Below are positions 47,949-59,505 of a stretch of 64,000 nt of DNA, piece by piece. The position numbers and the translations under genes are program-made. The notes under the pieces were generated by a model. It was not told the origin of the DNA. It ran no database searches and saw only the letters and a list, made by a program, of their open reading frames with translations. How positions within the stretch are numbered: position 1 is the stretch's first letter; each line of letters starts with the position of its first letter. The stretch is from Brachynemurus nebulosus. Taxonomy: Eukaryota > Arthropoda > Insecta > Neuroptera > Myrmeleontidae. The DNA is taken from assembly GCA_035578155.1 (NCBI GenBank), contig JAPWDM010000007.1, forward strand, positions 34,818,413 to 34,882,412, given 5' to 3'.

Positions 47949-48625
47949 GGTACCGTCACAGTGTGATCGGCCGAAAAAAGTAAATTTTCGCGATTTTTTT
48001 CAGTTGGATAGGATGGGGGAATGGGGATGAATTTTTTTTACGATTAATACCACTATTTAACAATACAAAAATATTTCTCTTATTCATTTTTATTTATTTT
48101 TTATAATTATTATAATATTAAAAAAGTGTCCTTAAAAAACGGTTGAAATTAGTGCCCACGATTGCGGCCGCAGTTTTTATCTGGAAAAAATAATCAAATA
48201 GATTATCAATCTGTAGGTAAGCCGCTATGTACCTATAGGAGTTTTTTTTTTTTTTTTTTTTGAAATTTGAAATAAAAAGTACAGTATTTTTTATAGTTTT
48301 CCGTGGGGTACAATAGGAAGATTTCAAAAAAGGTACATAGCGGCTTACCTATAGATTGAGAATCTATTTGATTTTTTTCACCCAAATGAAAACTGCGGCC
48401 GCAATCGTGGGGCACCAATATCCTCCCTCTTTTAAAGACACTTTTTTCAAAAAATTGTAATAATTATAAAAAATAAATAAAAATGAATAAAAAAAATATT
48501 TTTGTATTGTTAAATATTGGTATTAATCGTAAAAAAATATTCATTCCCATTTCCCCCATCCTATCCATCCGAAAAAAAATCGCGAAATTGACTACTTTTC
48601 GGCCGATCACACTGTGGATGGTGCC
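47949..48625. mobile_element. Long foldback transposon (677 bp)
   Basis: Left end GGTACCGTCACAGTGTGATC; the right end reads GGCACCATCCACAGTGTGAT on the other strand. The arms match for about 290 bp each, through CGCGATTTTTTT, GGATAGGATGGGGGAA, GATTGCGGCCGCAGTTTT and GTAAGCCGCTATGTACCT. The centre is a poly-T run (48241-48262). The left flank is TTAA, the right TAAA, so a TTAA target is possible but eroded. The 60-85 codon frames inside are by-products of the arms. Confidence 0.92.
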
Positions 48626-50255
48626 TAAAAGAAAATTTTGGATTCGTACAATTGACAAGAAATTTACTCTTTCTGTTCGGGCCGCATTTAACTATTTGAC
48701 ACGTTCACTGCCATTTGCTGAAAGGGAACATAAGTACTGATAATTGTATAAGTTTGTTTGGATGTCTGTGAGTATCAGAAAGACTAGCAACAGTTACTTT
48801 TGAAAATCGATTTGATCGAAGCTAAAAAAAAATTAAGATTCTGCTGCATACGACGAAAAAGTATCCAAAAAAAATTCCACTTTTGTCCTGTGTGGTTATA
48901 ATAAACTATATTTCATTCCGGCCTGTGAAACTTTTTGCTACCAGTGTATATTTCTGAATCGTTCTGGATCATTCTGTATAATTATGTAACTGTAACATGT
49001 TTGCGCATACATATTTAGCATACATATTGCTTTATACAAGTTCATGTTTGTATCCAAAGTACAACCATGAAATAATCAGACAAATTATTTTGATGAGATT
49101 AGTTTGTTGTCAGTAAACTCTACCAAATGCGCCAGTTTATCAGTTGTTAAGTAATAATCACTTCATTAAACGTTTACAAGTCAATCCTAACCTTTCTAAC
49201 TATACCTATTGTTTCTTTCGAAACCTACTTTGGGGAGGAGAGGATTCGGGAGTCTGATGGTCAGTAACAGGAAATCCTTAAAAAAAATCATTTCGTTCAA
49301 GGTTAAATTCAAAGAGCTAAAATTTTAGGGGGAAGTGGGCATATTTTTAAGGAAGATTGCCAGAAAGAAATTTGTTGTAAATTGAAATTTCTACAAATTG
49401 TATTTTATATAATCTTTTGAAATTTTGCTCACGGTTCGTCCCGGGTCCCTCCATATTTCAAGTCATTCCGAACCACTGTGACGCCATTTTGAAAAAAAAA
49501 AACCGACAGTCGATTGGAAATATGCTACAATTTCTATCTTGCTACAAAATTTTAAAATTTATTATTTCTAATAAGAAAGATATAAGTCTTTGAAAGAACG
49601 AGAAAAAAATCAAAATTCTCCTTAAATCATTTGACTTATGAAAAAGATTTGGAACCTATTGTTTTCCGAGAAAAAACCAATTTTCTTACTCGCTTAAGCC
49701 CGTTTTAAACCTTTTTATCACAGAGACAATAAGTTTACTTTAGTTACATTTTTTTTTCAAACTAATAAAAAAGCACTATAATCTTACTCTATCTTCAATT
49801 AAAAAATTTCCTGTTAGTTATTTGCTTTTACGTATGTTCATAAAGCTATTTTAAATATTAAAATAATATTTAAAATAGTTTTATGAAACAGAAAAAGTGA
49901 GATTTATTTAATAAGCTTTATTTGAATTAATTTGGTTTTTATGTTACATGGAAAAAAATGACTGCTAAATGTTTGCTGAAGCTTAGAAAAAAAGCTACAG
50001 TACGAGTTACACGCCCATCATTCTGTGCATATGCGAACATATCAGAACTGAGATGGTTTATCTCAACATACCGTTACTGATATTTTTATACGCGTACAGT
50101 ACCGGATAAAAATACCTAAACAGTAGATATATAATTAATTGCGAACGTTGGTGAATATTGGAAAATCACAATTGCGTATGTATTGGTCCGGCGAGTATAA
50201 AATAAATTACAAAATACTGTAAGTAACTTTTAAAATAAGCAAACCATTATATATA
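48626..50255. other. No gene; one small AT palindrome
   Basis: CATAAAGCTATTTTAAATAT and its near-complement form a hairpin at 49839-49885. Otherwise AT-rich with no recognisable gene or transposon end. Confidence 0.45.
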
Positions 50256-51142
50256 CCGTAAAACCGTCTAGACCCGGACAGGGGATCTAGACCCGGACAC
50301 TGCACCAATCTTCAAAGTAAGTAGTTTCTACATTAACCAGCTACAATAAACATTTGTTCTTGACGTCACTAGAGAGAGAAAAACATCCTCTAAACAGCTG
50401 TACCAATAAAAACTACGGATTTCAACTTTTACTATCTCATTTTACAGGATTACTATTCTCCAGTTTTTCAAAGAAATAAAATGTGTGTCTAACTTAGACA
50501 TGTAATTTTCGTTATAATTGTCATATTGTTTTAATTTTGACATGTATGTGTTCAGAATTTTATCGCGCATCAATTAATGATGTTTGAAGTTATATTCGAT
50601 GTATATATAAAAAAATACATGCTATATACATATATCCGTTTAGATCCGGACATATCAGTTTATTACACTATGGCCGCGATTCGCACTGGCTGTAACTTCC
50701 ACTATCCATACGTTATATTCCCGCCAGAATTACGCGATTTATGTCTCCTTCTGGTGTCATATCGCATGTTTACTTCATAGAGAGGCATACTATGTATTGA
50801 CCCCCTCTCCCTTCCCACAAAATGTTTTGAAGCCTTTGACAGGTTCAAAGACATCAAACGATATAAAACACCGGCGGGAGAAGTTAGTTTGCATGTTATT
50901 ACATTATTTAAGTAAGTGTCCGGGTCAAGACGGATTTGGGATGTAGACCCGGGACACTTACTATTTTTTTTTTTTTTTTATTTTTACTTATAATGAAACA
51001 AATGGGTCAGGGATATAACAAATAATATACGCTCTTTCTAATGGTAATACTTTTATTGGTGATATCTATGACGGAAACATGTATAAACATAAAATTTTAC
51101 CAAAAAATGTAAAAAAGTGTCCGGGTCTAGATGGTTTTACAG
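50256..51142. mobile_element. TA-flanked MITE with six CTAGACCCGGACA motifs
   Basis: TIRs CCGTAAAACCGTCTAGACCC (50256) and, on the other strand, CTGTAAAACCATCTAGACCC (from 51142), each next to TA. The 13 bp motif CTAGACCCGGACA is found at 50268 and 50287 (exact), about 50640 (TTAGATCCGGACA), 50944 (TAGACCCGGGACA), and inverted at 50917 and 51118. No transposase. The 67-codon frame at 50577-50780 has no family motif. Confidence 0.82.
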
Positions 51143-52482
51143 TATACAGGGTGTAATTTTAACAACTCTTATCAAGTTCGTATGACAGGTTAAAATTGTC
51201 GCTAATTGTTCTTTTCGGTACTACCGTATTGTCTCATAGAGCTGATAAATATTCGTGTACATACACTGGTGTACTTAAATTTTTGAACGATACTGCACGT
51301 CGTAATCGATTTAATTGTATTACCACGTAAGTCAGTTGCAATCTTAAGTTTCCCGTTGTAACTAACAGTCAACTCACATTCTGTATGTACTGTCGCCAAG
51401 CAAATACTCTGGATCTAGTCAGTTTTGTGTACATATCCTGTACCTAATGGTGTCTTATACAAGGGAGTGGATGAATGATTCAAAGGAATAAATGGCTTCC
51501 AGCTAGTTGAACCATATTTACTATTAATTATACTGTTGATATATAATAATAATAATGATAATATTTACTGGTCCTGAAAGGTTTACCGGGGTGTTCTACA
51601 CGGTGAAGATGGTGAGTGAGTCGGTGAGACACATTTAAAGTTTCAGTTTGAATATTGTATGCGAAGTTGTGTGAGTTTAAATATGCACGCTAGAATTTAA
51701 TTAATTGCGGTAACAATGCCATTCTAGTGGCAGAGTGATACGATTCCCCGGTGGCATCCGTTTGTTATATTCCGATATTGAATTGTTGCATTCGAAACAG
51801 AATTAGAGATGTTGTGTTCAGAGTGTGATAGATCAGAAAAGCGAGTTCAACAAGTAAAAGGATAAATTTGGTAATTATTAGTTCCGAGTTCCGAAAAAAT
51901 TCTGAAGCATTATCCTGCGTATTATAGTGATTTCTCAGTTGTTCTCGGAAAAAATTACATCAAATTATGATTTAAAAATCTGACTCTAATTTTTTTTTTA
52001 ATTTTTTTAAAAATACTTTCAAAATTTGAAATATTTTTTTTGTGTTGTACTTGGCATTTTATATTTTATTTAATAAATATCTGCTACACTGAATATTTAA
52101 ATAAAAAATTGAAATATCAGCCGAGTTAATTATTTAAATTAATTCAAAAATGAACAGCAAGGAATGGACTAAAGAAAAGCTATAAAAACATTTATCAAAA
52201 ACAAGGAATATTTAAATGTTCAATACAAAAAGTCCAATGTAAATCTTTTTTTATAAAAAAAAATAGTTTCGACATTAAAATTTAAATTTTACCACAAATG
52301 ATGCAAATTTCTGTCCGGCCGCAACGCTTTTTAACGTTTCATGAGCATTTTCGAAGAGTATGCTATCAGAAAATTTTCTCGGAGAGTGAAAGTTATTAAA
52401 AGACTCCCGATTCTCCCGATAGTTACCGGTGTTAGATCAAACTTTGATTTCCAAACCAATTTTCCGGCTTCGTTTTATAGTT
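51143..52482. other. No gene; starts with TACAGGGTGT repeat end
   Basis: TACAGGGTGTAATTTTAAC at 51145 is a recurring repeat start (see 16081 and 56082). A short ATAATAATA run lies at 51544-51562. Otherwise no feature recognised. Confidence 0.45.
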
Positions 52483-52486
52483 TTAA

Positions 52487-53279
52487 GGGGGACCACTAGT
52501 GTGACATCTTGAAAAAATTGTAACATTTTTTTTTGCATGTTTCGATAGTCTACACTTCTAAAAATAACATACTAAAATTTCAAGTACATATCTCAAATAG
52601 TTTTTGAGTTACAGCCATCCGAAGAGCGGATTCTGATTTTCATTGTTAACTTTGAGGTATTGAGAAATGTATGAAGGTTGATAATTCGAGAGTTTCTGGA
52701 CGTGGCTACCGGTCACATATTGTGGAGAAGCTAGACCCTGGCACGTTTAAACGATTCATCTGGTTTTACTATGACCGTTATAGTGAGTACATCGTAAATA
52801 ATTTTAGTAAAAATTTTCAGTGATTAAAACTAAATGGTAAAGTAAAGAAAAAACTACATTTTTCAAATTTGCTGCAGTTATAACTCGAAGTATGTTTCTT
52901 CGTGTCATGAACCTCCAGTTTTCCGATCGAATTAAAAATGTAATTTTTACAGGTCAAAAATCATCAAATTCTCGCGCAAAATTTGAAGCTTTTTTTAAAA
53001 AAACTCACAGGCACAGGCAATACCTTCTAGTTTAATAGGCTTTTCGTTTTTTTTTTTTGTTTTTAGGCACTGTGAAGGTCGCTTGGGAAGGAGCCTTGGG
53101 AGATCGCGAATAACTCACTGAATTTTCAGTTTTTTCGTCCAAAAATGTTATCGTGAATTTACTATATATCAACGAATATATCCTTAAAATATTAAAACAT
53201 TCCATACAGTAGTTTTCTTTAAAAAAAATTCCCAAAAATCACCTTTTTTCAGGCGGTAACACACACTAGCAGTGCCCCC
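52487..53279 (+). mobile_element. TTAA-flanked MITE, copy 2
   Basis: Same family and orientation as 22349-23217: TTAA at 52483-52486 and 53280-53283, left end GGGGGACCACTAGTGTGAC, and CACCTTTTTTCAGGCGGT near the right end. It lacks segments present in copy 1 (for example around 52885 and 53000). Similarity by eye is about 90% in shared parts. Confidence 0.8.
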
Positions 53280-53283
53280 TTAA

Positions 53284-54408
53284 TTTGCAAATCGTGAAGT
53301 TTTAAAACAACCTCTTTGATAAAAATGATTTTTCGTCTCGACATCACCCAACTTGACTCCACTAACACCCACAACAAGATATACTAGCGTTAAAACACTA
53401 CACGACACCCATTACTGTCTGAAAACAGTGCCCATAAATTGTGTGTTATGTTCATCCATGCCATCATGTCCCATTTTACCCTACTCGCACAGTAAATGTA
53501 AGCGTATGGTAGAGTGTTAAAATGTTATATGACGTCTATTAGCAGTGGCGTACGGTACATAAAATGTCTGCTGTGTTCATGTCAACAAACCTGCCTCTTA
53601 AAATTAACAATAATTAATTCGCAAGCTCTAATAAGCACACCTGCCAACATCACTACCGACTAATGCCTCACCGTCGCGCATTTACAATTGCCAAGACCCG
53701 AAATGAAAGATGTTGCCTTTTTGTAAAAATTAACAACACAAAAAAGAACATTAATTAGTTTTATTAACTGTGATATTAAATTTTAAGTTAATAACATTTT
53801 CTGGTAATTTTTTATTCTCAAAAAAGAAAAATTTTAATAACAAATAGCATAACGCGCGTATATTTTCTTCTGTGTTGTGATATATGAATAATTAAAATGG
53901 AATTGAAAATTTCTGGGAAATTATAAAAACGATAATTTATTTTGTTTGTTGTAATTTTTTGTTTGTTTTTGCTTTTGAAATATTGATTTAATTATCAAAT
54001 TACATTGCGTAGCAGCTTCGGATATAGCCATTTTCGCCCAAAATAATCATGAAAATTAAGTAATTATTTATATAAACGATCCCTCAGACAAAGCATGGCT
54101 ACCTATATTCTAGTAAGACGCCACGTGAACCACGTATTCCATTTTTCCTGGAATAGTAAAATTAACACACGTGTCAATAGATATTTATTTATTTTGATTT
54201 TTTATTATTATTACAATTTTTTTGTACATATTGTAAACGTCAAAGAGCCATTGAAGATGATAGACGATTTTTTAAAAATTTAAACGCGTGTGGCAACCTC
54301 TTTTCATTTGACAATAATTGAAAATATTATATAATTTTTATTTTATTTTTTAATATTAACATAACGAACGCACCAAGCACACTCAAACACAAATCAGTGC
54401 CACGCTTT
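53284..54408. other. No gene recognised
   Basis: AT-rich spacer; a somewhat GC-richer part at 53330-53720 has no coding signal. Confidence 0.45.
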
Positions 54409-54535
54409 TAGCGAATTTCCAGAATGGAATTTAACTATTATAGCCACTGTCATAGCGCGACTTGAACCCGGGACTATGCCAGAAATTTGTTTTTAACTCT
54501 CTAGAAACCGAAAATAATATTCACTGAAATTTATA

Positions 54536-54987
54536 CCATGTGAGTTTTTTGAGAGTTGTCATTTCTATTACAACCAAATTTTTATAATGGAAATGGTACT
54601 GGAAAAGGTTCTCTTCTTGGATGTAATTGAAATGTAACCAAGGAAAACGCTATGGATACATATACATATTCATTCACATGAATACATATACATATTTTTA
54701 CCGCCTAATTGATAAATTAAAGAAAAATTTTAAAATTAAACTTGGGTAAAAAAATTTTTTTTGCTCATTTATGTTGTTAATTAATGGATTAAATCAGTTC
54801 TATCGAATAGTCTCATTTAAAAATCTATAAGTTTGTATCATAGCTCGAAAACCATAAGACCTATAAAGCTCCTAACTATAGCAATCGGTTGCCCCCGCCG
54901 ATATCTACAACTCTTATTTGAACAACTTTTCGATTAAATCAACGGTTTGGCTGTAATAACAATGGCAACTCTCGAAAAACTCACACA

Positions 54988-54988
<1 letters not shown>
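54536..54988. mobile_element. TA-target MITE nested in copy E
   Basis: The left end CCATGTGAGTTTTTTGAGAG and, on the other strand, CTGTGTGAGTTTTTCGAGAG are TIRs of about 28 bp with four differences. TA at 54534-54535 and 54989-54990. Comparison with intact copies C and D shows the empty site. Non-coding. Confidence 0.85.

Positions 54989-55077
<89 letters not shown>
54989..55077. repeat. (TA)n within DINE-like copy E
   Basis: About 44 TA units, the longest tract at this site in the family here. Confidence 0.95.
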
Positions 55078-55081
<4 letters not shown>

Positions 55082-56082
55082 CACGATAACTCTCGAACAA
55101 AATGTCCTAGTTTTACGAAATTTGGTGAAAATATTGAAAGTCCCAAGCCGTTGGACAATTTCGTTAGCCAGACACGTTCGATGCCGAAAATATGGTTTTT
55201 TGGGCATTTTTCGTGAAAAAAAATTAGTTTTTTGTCAAAAGTTTCCTAAGTTCAAAAATTCTTGCAACATTTTTTTACACCATTAGAAAGAGCAGAAAAA
55301 ACCGCATAAAAAATGTTTTTTAAACCATTATTCTATATAAACTGGTTACCGAGGAAAATTAATTTTTATAAACGGAAATTCGCTATGTTATGCAGAATGC
55401 TGCGACAGTGGTATTTTTTTTAAATAGCCCATTGCACCTCAGACAGTTTTTAAACATTTCTGACACTGTAAGTGTCTTACAATATTCAAGGTCACAAGCA
55501 CCCCCACCCCTACTGAAACTCACCATTTTCGTAGACGTTTACTGAATGAACTTAATTTTATTAAGCCTCACCATTCAATCTATTATAAATACATGAATAT
55601 GTCTGTACTTGGGTGATGAATAAAAGAGAAAATTGGCTTACACCCGTCCCATCCCCCCAACTACCAGCACTATTTTATTCTCTATGAGCGTTAATTCGAA
55701 ATTTTCGGCTGGTTCGGGTTTAAAATGAACGAAATTGACGATAAATATAGGAGCTGTAGTTAGTTAAAGGAATACAGACTCACACATATCTTCTTAATGT
55801 GTACCATTATGTCTATTTTGTACACCCCTACCCACCCCAGTGACGATCATCCCTGTTGCTAGATGATATTCTTATCTTAATTGTAAGTCGTACATTGAAT
55901 CAAACTACCCTTACAGCACTTTCTTTTAATATTGAATAAATCAAGTGATAACTTTTTTAAATGAATTTATAATTATTACTTTCGCCGGGGGAATACCCTC
56001 GCCAACCATTTTCTTAACAGTTTACACGTACAGAAGTTTTTCAATGTAAATTCAATGATGAAGTTTACCAAAATTATAAGTA

Positions 56083-56145
56083 CAGGGTGTTTCAGAATTA
56101 ACTCTATTTGATGATAGTTATTCTCAATAACACTGTGACAGCCTG
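56083..56145. repeat. Short ACAGGGTGT..ACAGCCTGT segment
   Basis: ACAGGGTGTTTCAG at the start and ACAGCCTGT at the end resemble inverted ends, about 63 bp. Similar ends lie at 15705 (minus), 16081-16139 and 51145. The 56147 element is inserted at its final TA. Confidence 0.5.
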
Positions 56146-56146
56146 T

Positions 56147-57437
56147 AGGGTTGACCGGGGTAATTGTGAATGGATTTTCATGAACTGAGATAAAAGCGTT
56201 GTTTTAAGTATTTTTTATTTTATATATCACATTATGGTTGATTCATTTTTAATTCTACATTATTCAGGATGCATCACACAAATTTTGAGCAAATTCGTAT
56301 CAAAAACAAAAATTTTATAAACCATTCACATTTCCCCGGTGCGGTTTTGCAAATCGTATAAATTTTGGGGTGAAAGTGAATGCCATCAGAAAAATTATTT
56401 AGAATGGATTAAAAGAGAAGTGAGGTACATCAGAGTAAAGCGTAACTCAAATTCTTCACATTTGCCCCATTTTCAAATTTTTCATCGTACTCTAGCGGTC
56501 ACAATTTCTCTTTGTTTAATGCAAGTTACGCATACCTCAAATTTGGGTCAAAAAATCAAGGTTAAATAAAAATAACAAAAATTGTAGGAACAAATTTATT
56601 ACAAGCTAAAAATGATATTTTGTCATTTTATCATATAAAAAATCAAAAAATTACATGATTTTCGTACAAAAACAAGGAAAATGAGATTTTTTCAAGGAAA
56701 TACAGTTAGCTCACATGAATAAAAAAACACCAGTCTATTAGGCCTAATACTGTAAACGAAAAAAAAATGGTTTTATGTTAATCGTATTGTCCTTGGACAT
56801 TCACAGAGACATTGAAAACAAGTAATTTTTCTATTTTTGTAAGTTGTTATTGGGTAAGGGAGCACAGCAATGATTTCGTAGATTGATACACAAAACATAT
56901 CACTCTTTAAACAATTTTTTTTATTGTTTGTACAACGGAAATTTGTAGAATAATGTCACCACCATCTTCAACAACATTTTCAACTCCGGAAAGGACACTA
57001 CTGAAATTTTTGATCGAATGGGGGCATTTGTGAATAACGTTCACAATTACCCCACAATTTTAAAATCATGGGGTAATTGTGAATTGGTGATAAATTGTCC
57101 AATTTCTTTGGCAGTTAATAAGGAACCCTCTCAGGTTTTAGACCACTTCTTTAGAAGTACTTTTAACCATTTCTTACCTTTTAAAAAAAGAAAATGTATT
57201 TACAAAAAAAAATTTTTTTTGAGGATTGGTCGAAGTAAGATACATAAAATTTTGCAAGGGTTTTTTCAAAATAAAAAAAGACACTAATACTTGGAGAATT
57301 GTTATCAAATTTTAATAGCATATTAAGAAAGGACAGAAAAACATACTAAGAGTTGATTTTTAACAATATTAATGTTATTTTAGAAATTATAGGCGCTGTT
57401 CACAATTGCCCCAATTCACAATTACCCCGGTCAACCC
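56147..57437. mobile_element. TA-flanked MITE with eight GGGGTAATTGTGAA motifs
   Basis: TIRs GGGTTGACCGGGGTAATTGT (56147) and the same on the other strand from 57437, each next to TA. GGGGTAATTGTGAA or close variants occur at 56157, 57020 and 57070 on plus, and at 56325, 56454, 57040, 57399 and 57415 on minus. No transposase; the frames at 56339-56569 and 57018-57287 overlap the motifs and show no domain. Confidence 0.82.
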
Positions 57438-57439
57438 TA

Positions 57440-58661
57440 ATTTGTTCAAAATTACTTCGAGAAATTTGACGTTTATTGCCAAATAAACGATTCATTTTGT
57501 ACGAACCCCTTCATTTCGCTTTCATACCCTTGAATTATGTCAAAGTCTGTCAATTTTTTTGATTGTAAAAACAATTAATAAAATTTAAAAACAAAAAATT
57601 AAAAATATAAAAAACAATTTATGAAAAATATATTATATATATTACGTTATTCGTCTATGCGTTTCGGGAAACCATCACACTAAGAGTATGTTAGCCATGT
57701 ACCGGTCAATACTCGTCCGCCGTAGCACTGATCACAAAAGCACTGCAAAGTGTTAACCGTCACTGCAAGTGTTAGACATCCGAAATCAACCGTCATCACT
57801 GCTGTCAACTGAAATTTAAGGAACAGGAAGAATAAAATAGTATGACGAAAGCGTAGCGCCCGTAAATACAATATTATTAGCTGTTTACATTTCAAAAATT
57901 ATGTCTACATAAATATTAATATCGTAAAGGGGTAAACATTCAAATGACGTAAAAAATAATATAAAATTTATTAAAATCATGTTCAATGTAAATATATATA
58001 CAATGTACGGTATATTTTGGACGGGCATATAATTTTAATGAAATGAACAACGACCAAAGAATTTTCGAAAAGCTTTATTTTTAATTAATATGTCAAAATA
58101 AGATGTTTTTTTAATCAAAACTTTAATTAAATTTACAATTTTATATTTTATAGGCACTTTCCACACATTTATATGTATGTATTCGTTTGTCATACACTAT
58201 ACAATGATATTATTCCCGTCATAAATAATGCAAAAGTATTCAAAAATAGTCGAAATTATTTCTTTCTGGTCAAACGTTCCGCGTTAGTGTTTAACCCGTT
58301 TCATCAAACATTTGTGTAATATTTTATTTTATAATAGCGGTTGATAAAGCAGGTTATTTGGTACACAATCAAGAGTGTAACAGTGCCACTGAGCTACAGG
58401 GACCTGAACAGTAAACATGTGTAAAACCAGTTTCCAAAAATAAAAGGTGAAGAAGAAAAGGTGGGTCAGAGTCAATGTTCTCAAATTAAACAAAAATTTC
58501 AAAGCGTGGAGACTTGAAACCTTTGAATTAAATAAGCTTTTATCCTGTTCAAACGAGGTTATATAAAAAGATACAGCAAAACTCACTAAAAAATACGATA
58601 ATGTCTAGATAAATTTTAAGCCCGCGGCAAAAAATCTTTAAAAAAAAGTTTCAAATAAAAA
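57440..58661. other. No gene recognised
   Basis: AT-rich; frames at 57680-57895 and 58329-58586 (minus) lack recognisable motifs. Confidence 0.45.
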
Positions 58662-59386
58662 CACAGTCAAAAAATTTGTGTTAAAAATGTCCAGAACGGT
58701 CCACTCAATTTTTTGTTATTTTAAAACAAAGCATTGTGTCAAATCTTTACACAAGATTTGTGTCAATGATTTAACACACAAGAGGACATACATTTTGTGT
58801 TAATTTTTCAGATTTATCAGAGTTAGTTGTTAAACTCTTTTATACAATATTTTACTTCTACTGCAGCTTAAGATATTTGAAAATCGTCAAAAATTATAAC
58901 GATTTTGTTTATTTATCTATTATTATAAATGAGACTCAAAGAACGCAAAGTCAGTCCTTTGTAAAAATTCTTACTTGTTTCCACATATATGTACAAAGTA
59001 ACCTTAAAATGTTACAAAAATTGTTTCATTTTTAAACGTTTAATAAAACTATATTTGTCAATAACTGAAAAAACTTATAATTTTTCGGTTTTGTTTAATA
59101 ATAAAATCTACGCTCATCGTTTTTATTATATAAATTTTGGTAGATATATATTCTAATGTAACTTACGTACTTATAACATTCTTTTGCTTTACACAAAAAT
59201 TCTGTTACGTCTTTGTTGTTCAAAACAGGTTAACATTTTTATTCTGTTAAATCGAAATTTGTGTTAATATTTTCATTTAACACAAACACGAAATGTTACA
59301 TTAACGCAGGGTTGTGTTACTTATTTAACACAAAAATTTTAACCACTAGTTTTTTTTTTATGAAGAACACAAATTTTTTTACTGTG
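58662..59386. mobile_element. MITE with many TTTGTGTTAA motifs
   Basis: CACAGTCAAAAAATTTGTGTT at 58662 mirrors the right end, which reads CACAGTAAAAAAATTTGTGTT on the other strand (from 59386). The TTTGTGTTAA/TTTGTGTCAA motif recurs on both strands about ten times (58673, 58756, 58794, 59256 on plus; 58746, 59190, 59278, 59326, 59366 on minus). No target duplication resolved; non-coding. Confidence 0.75.
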
Positions 59387-59422
59387 AATTGCTGGAATAT
59401 CCTATTACAAATTTCATCATAA

Positions 59423-59505
59423 TTTAAAATAAGCTAATTTTCATTCGTCGTGTGATATTTCTTGCCATGTATTTTGTACGCAATGAATGAAAATTAACTT
59501 ATTCT
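59423..59505. repeat. Small hairpin
   Basis: AAAATAAGCTAATTTTCATTC and AATGAAAATTAACTTATTCT pair with a loop of about 40 bp. Possibly a MITE core; ends unclear. Confidence 0.6.

Larger units (their letters stand above)
54409..55413 (+). mobile_element. DINE/Helentron-like element, copy E (interrupted)
   Basis: Start TAGCGAATTTCCAGAATGG, block 1 to TTCACTGAAATTTA, then a 453 bp MITE (54536-54988) inserted at the edge of the TA tract. The (TA)n follows at 54989-55077, then CGATAACTCTCGAACAAAA, block 2, GGAAATTCGCTATG, a GCAGAATGCTGC hairpin and GACAGTGGTATT. Without the insert and TA tract it matches copies C and D in length. Confidence 0.78.

Noticed and set aside
47949..48625. Transib element, because of the CACAGTG heptamer near each end
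   Set aside because: The inverted similarity continues 8-10 bp outside the heptamer and the five-base flanks do not match, so the heptamer is not terminal.
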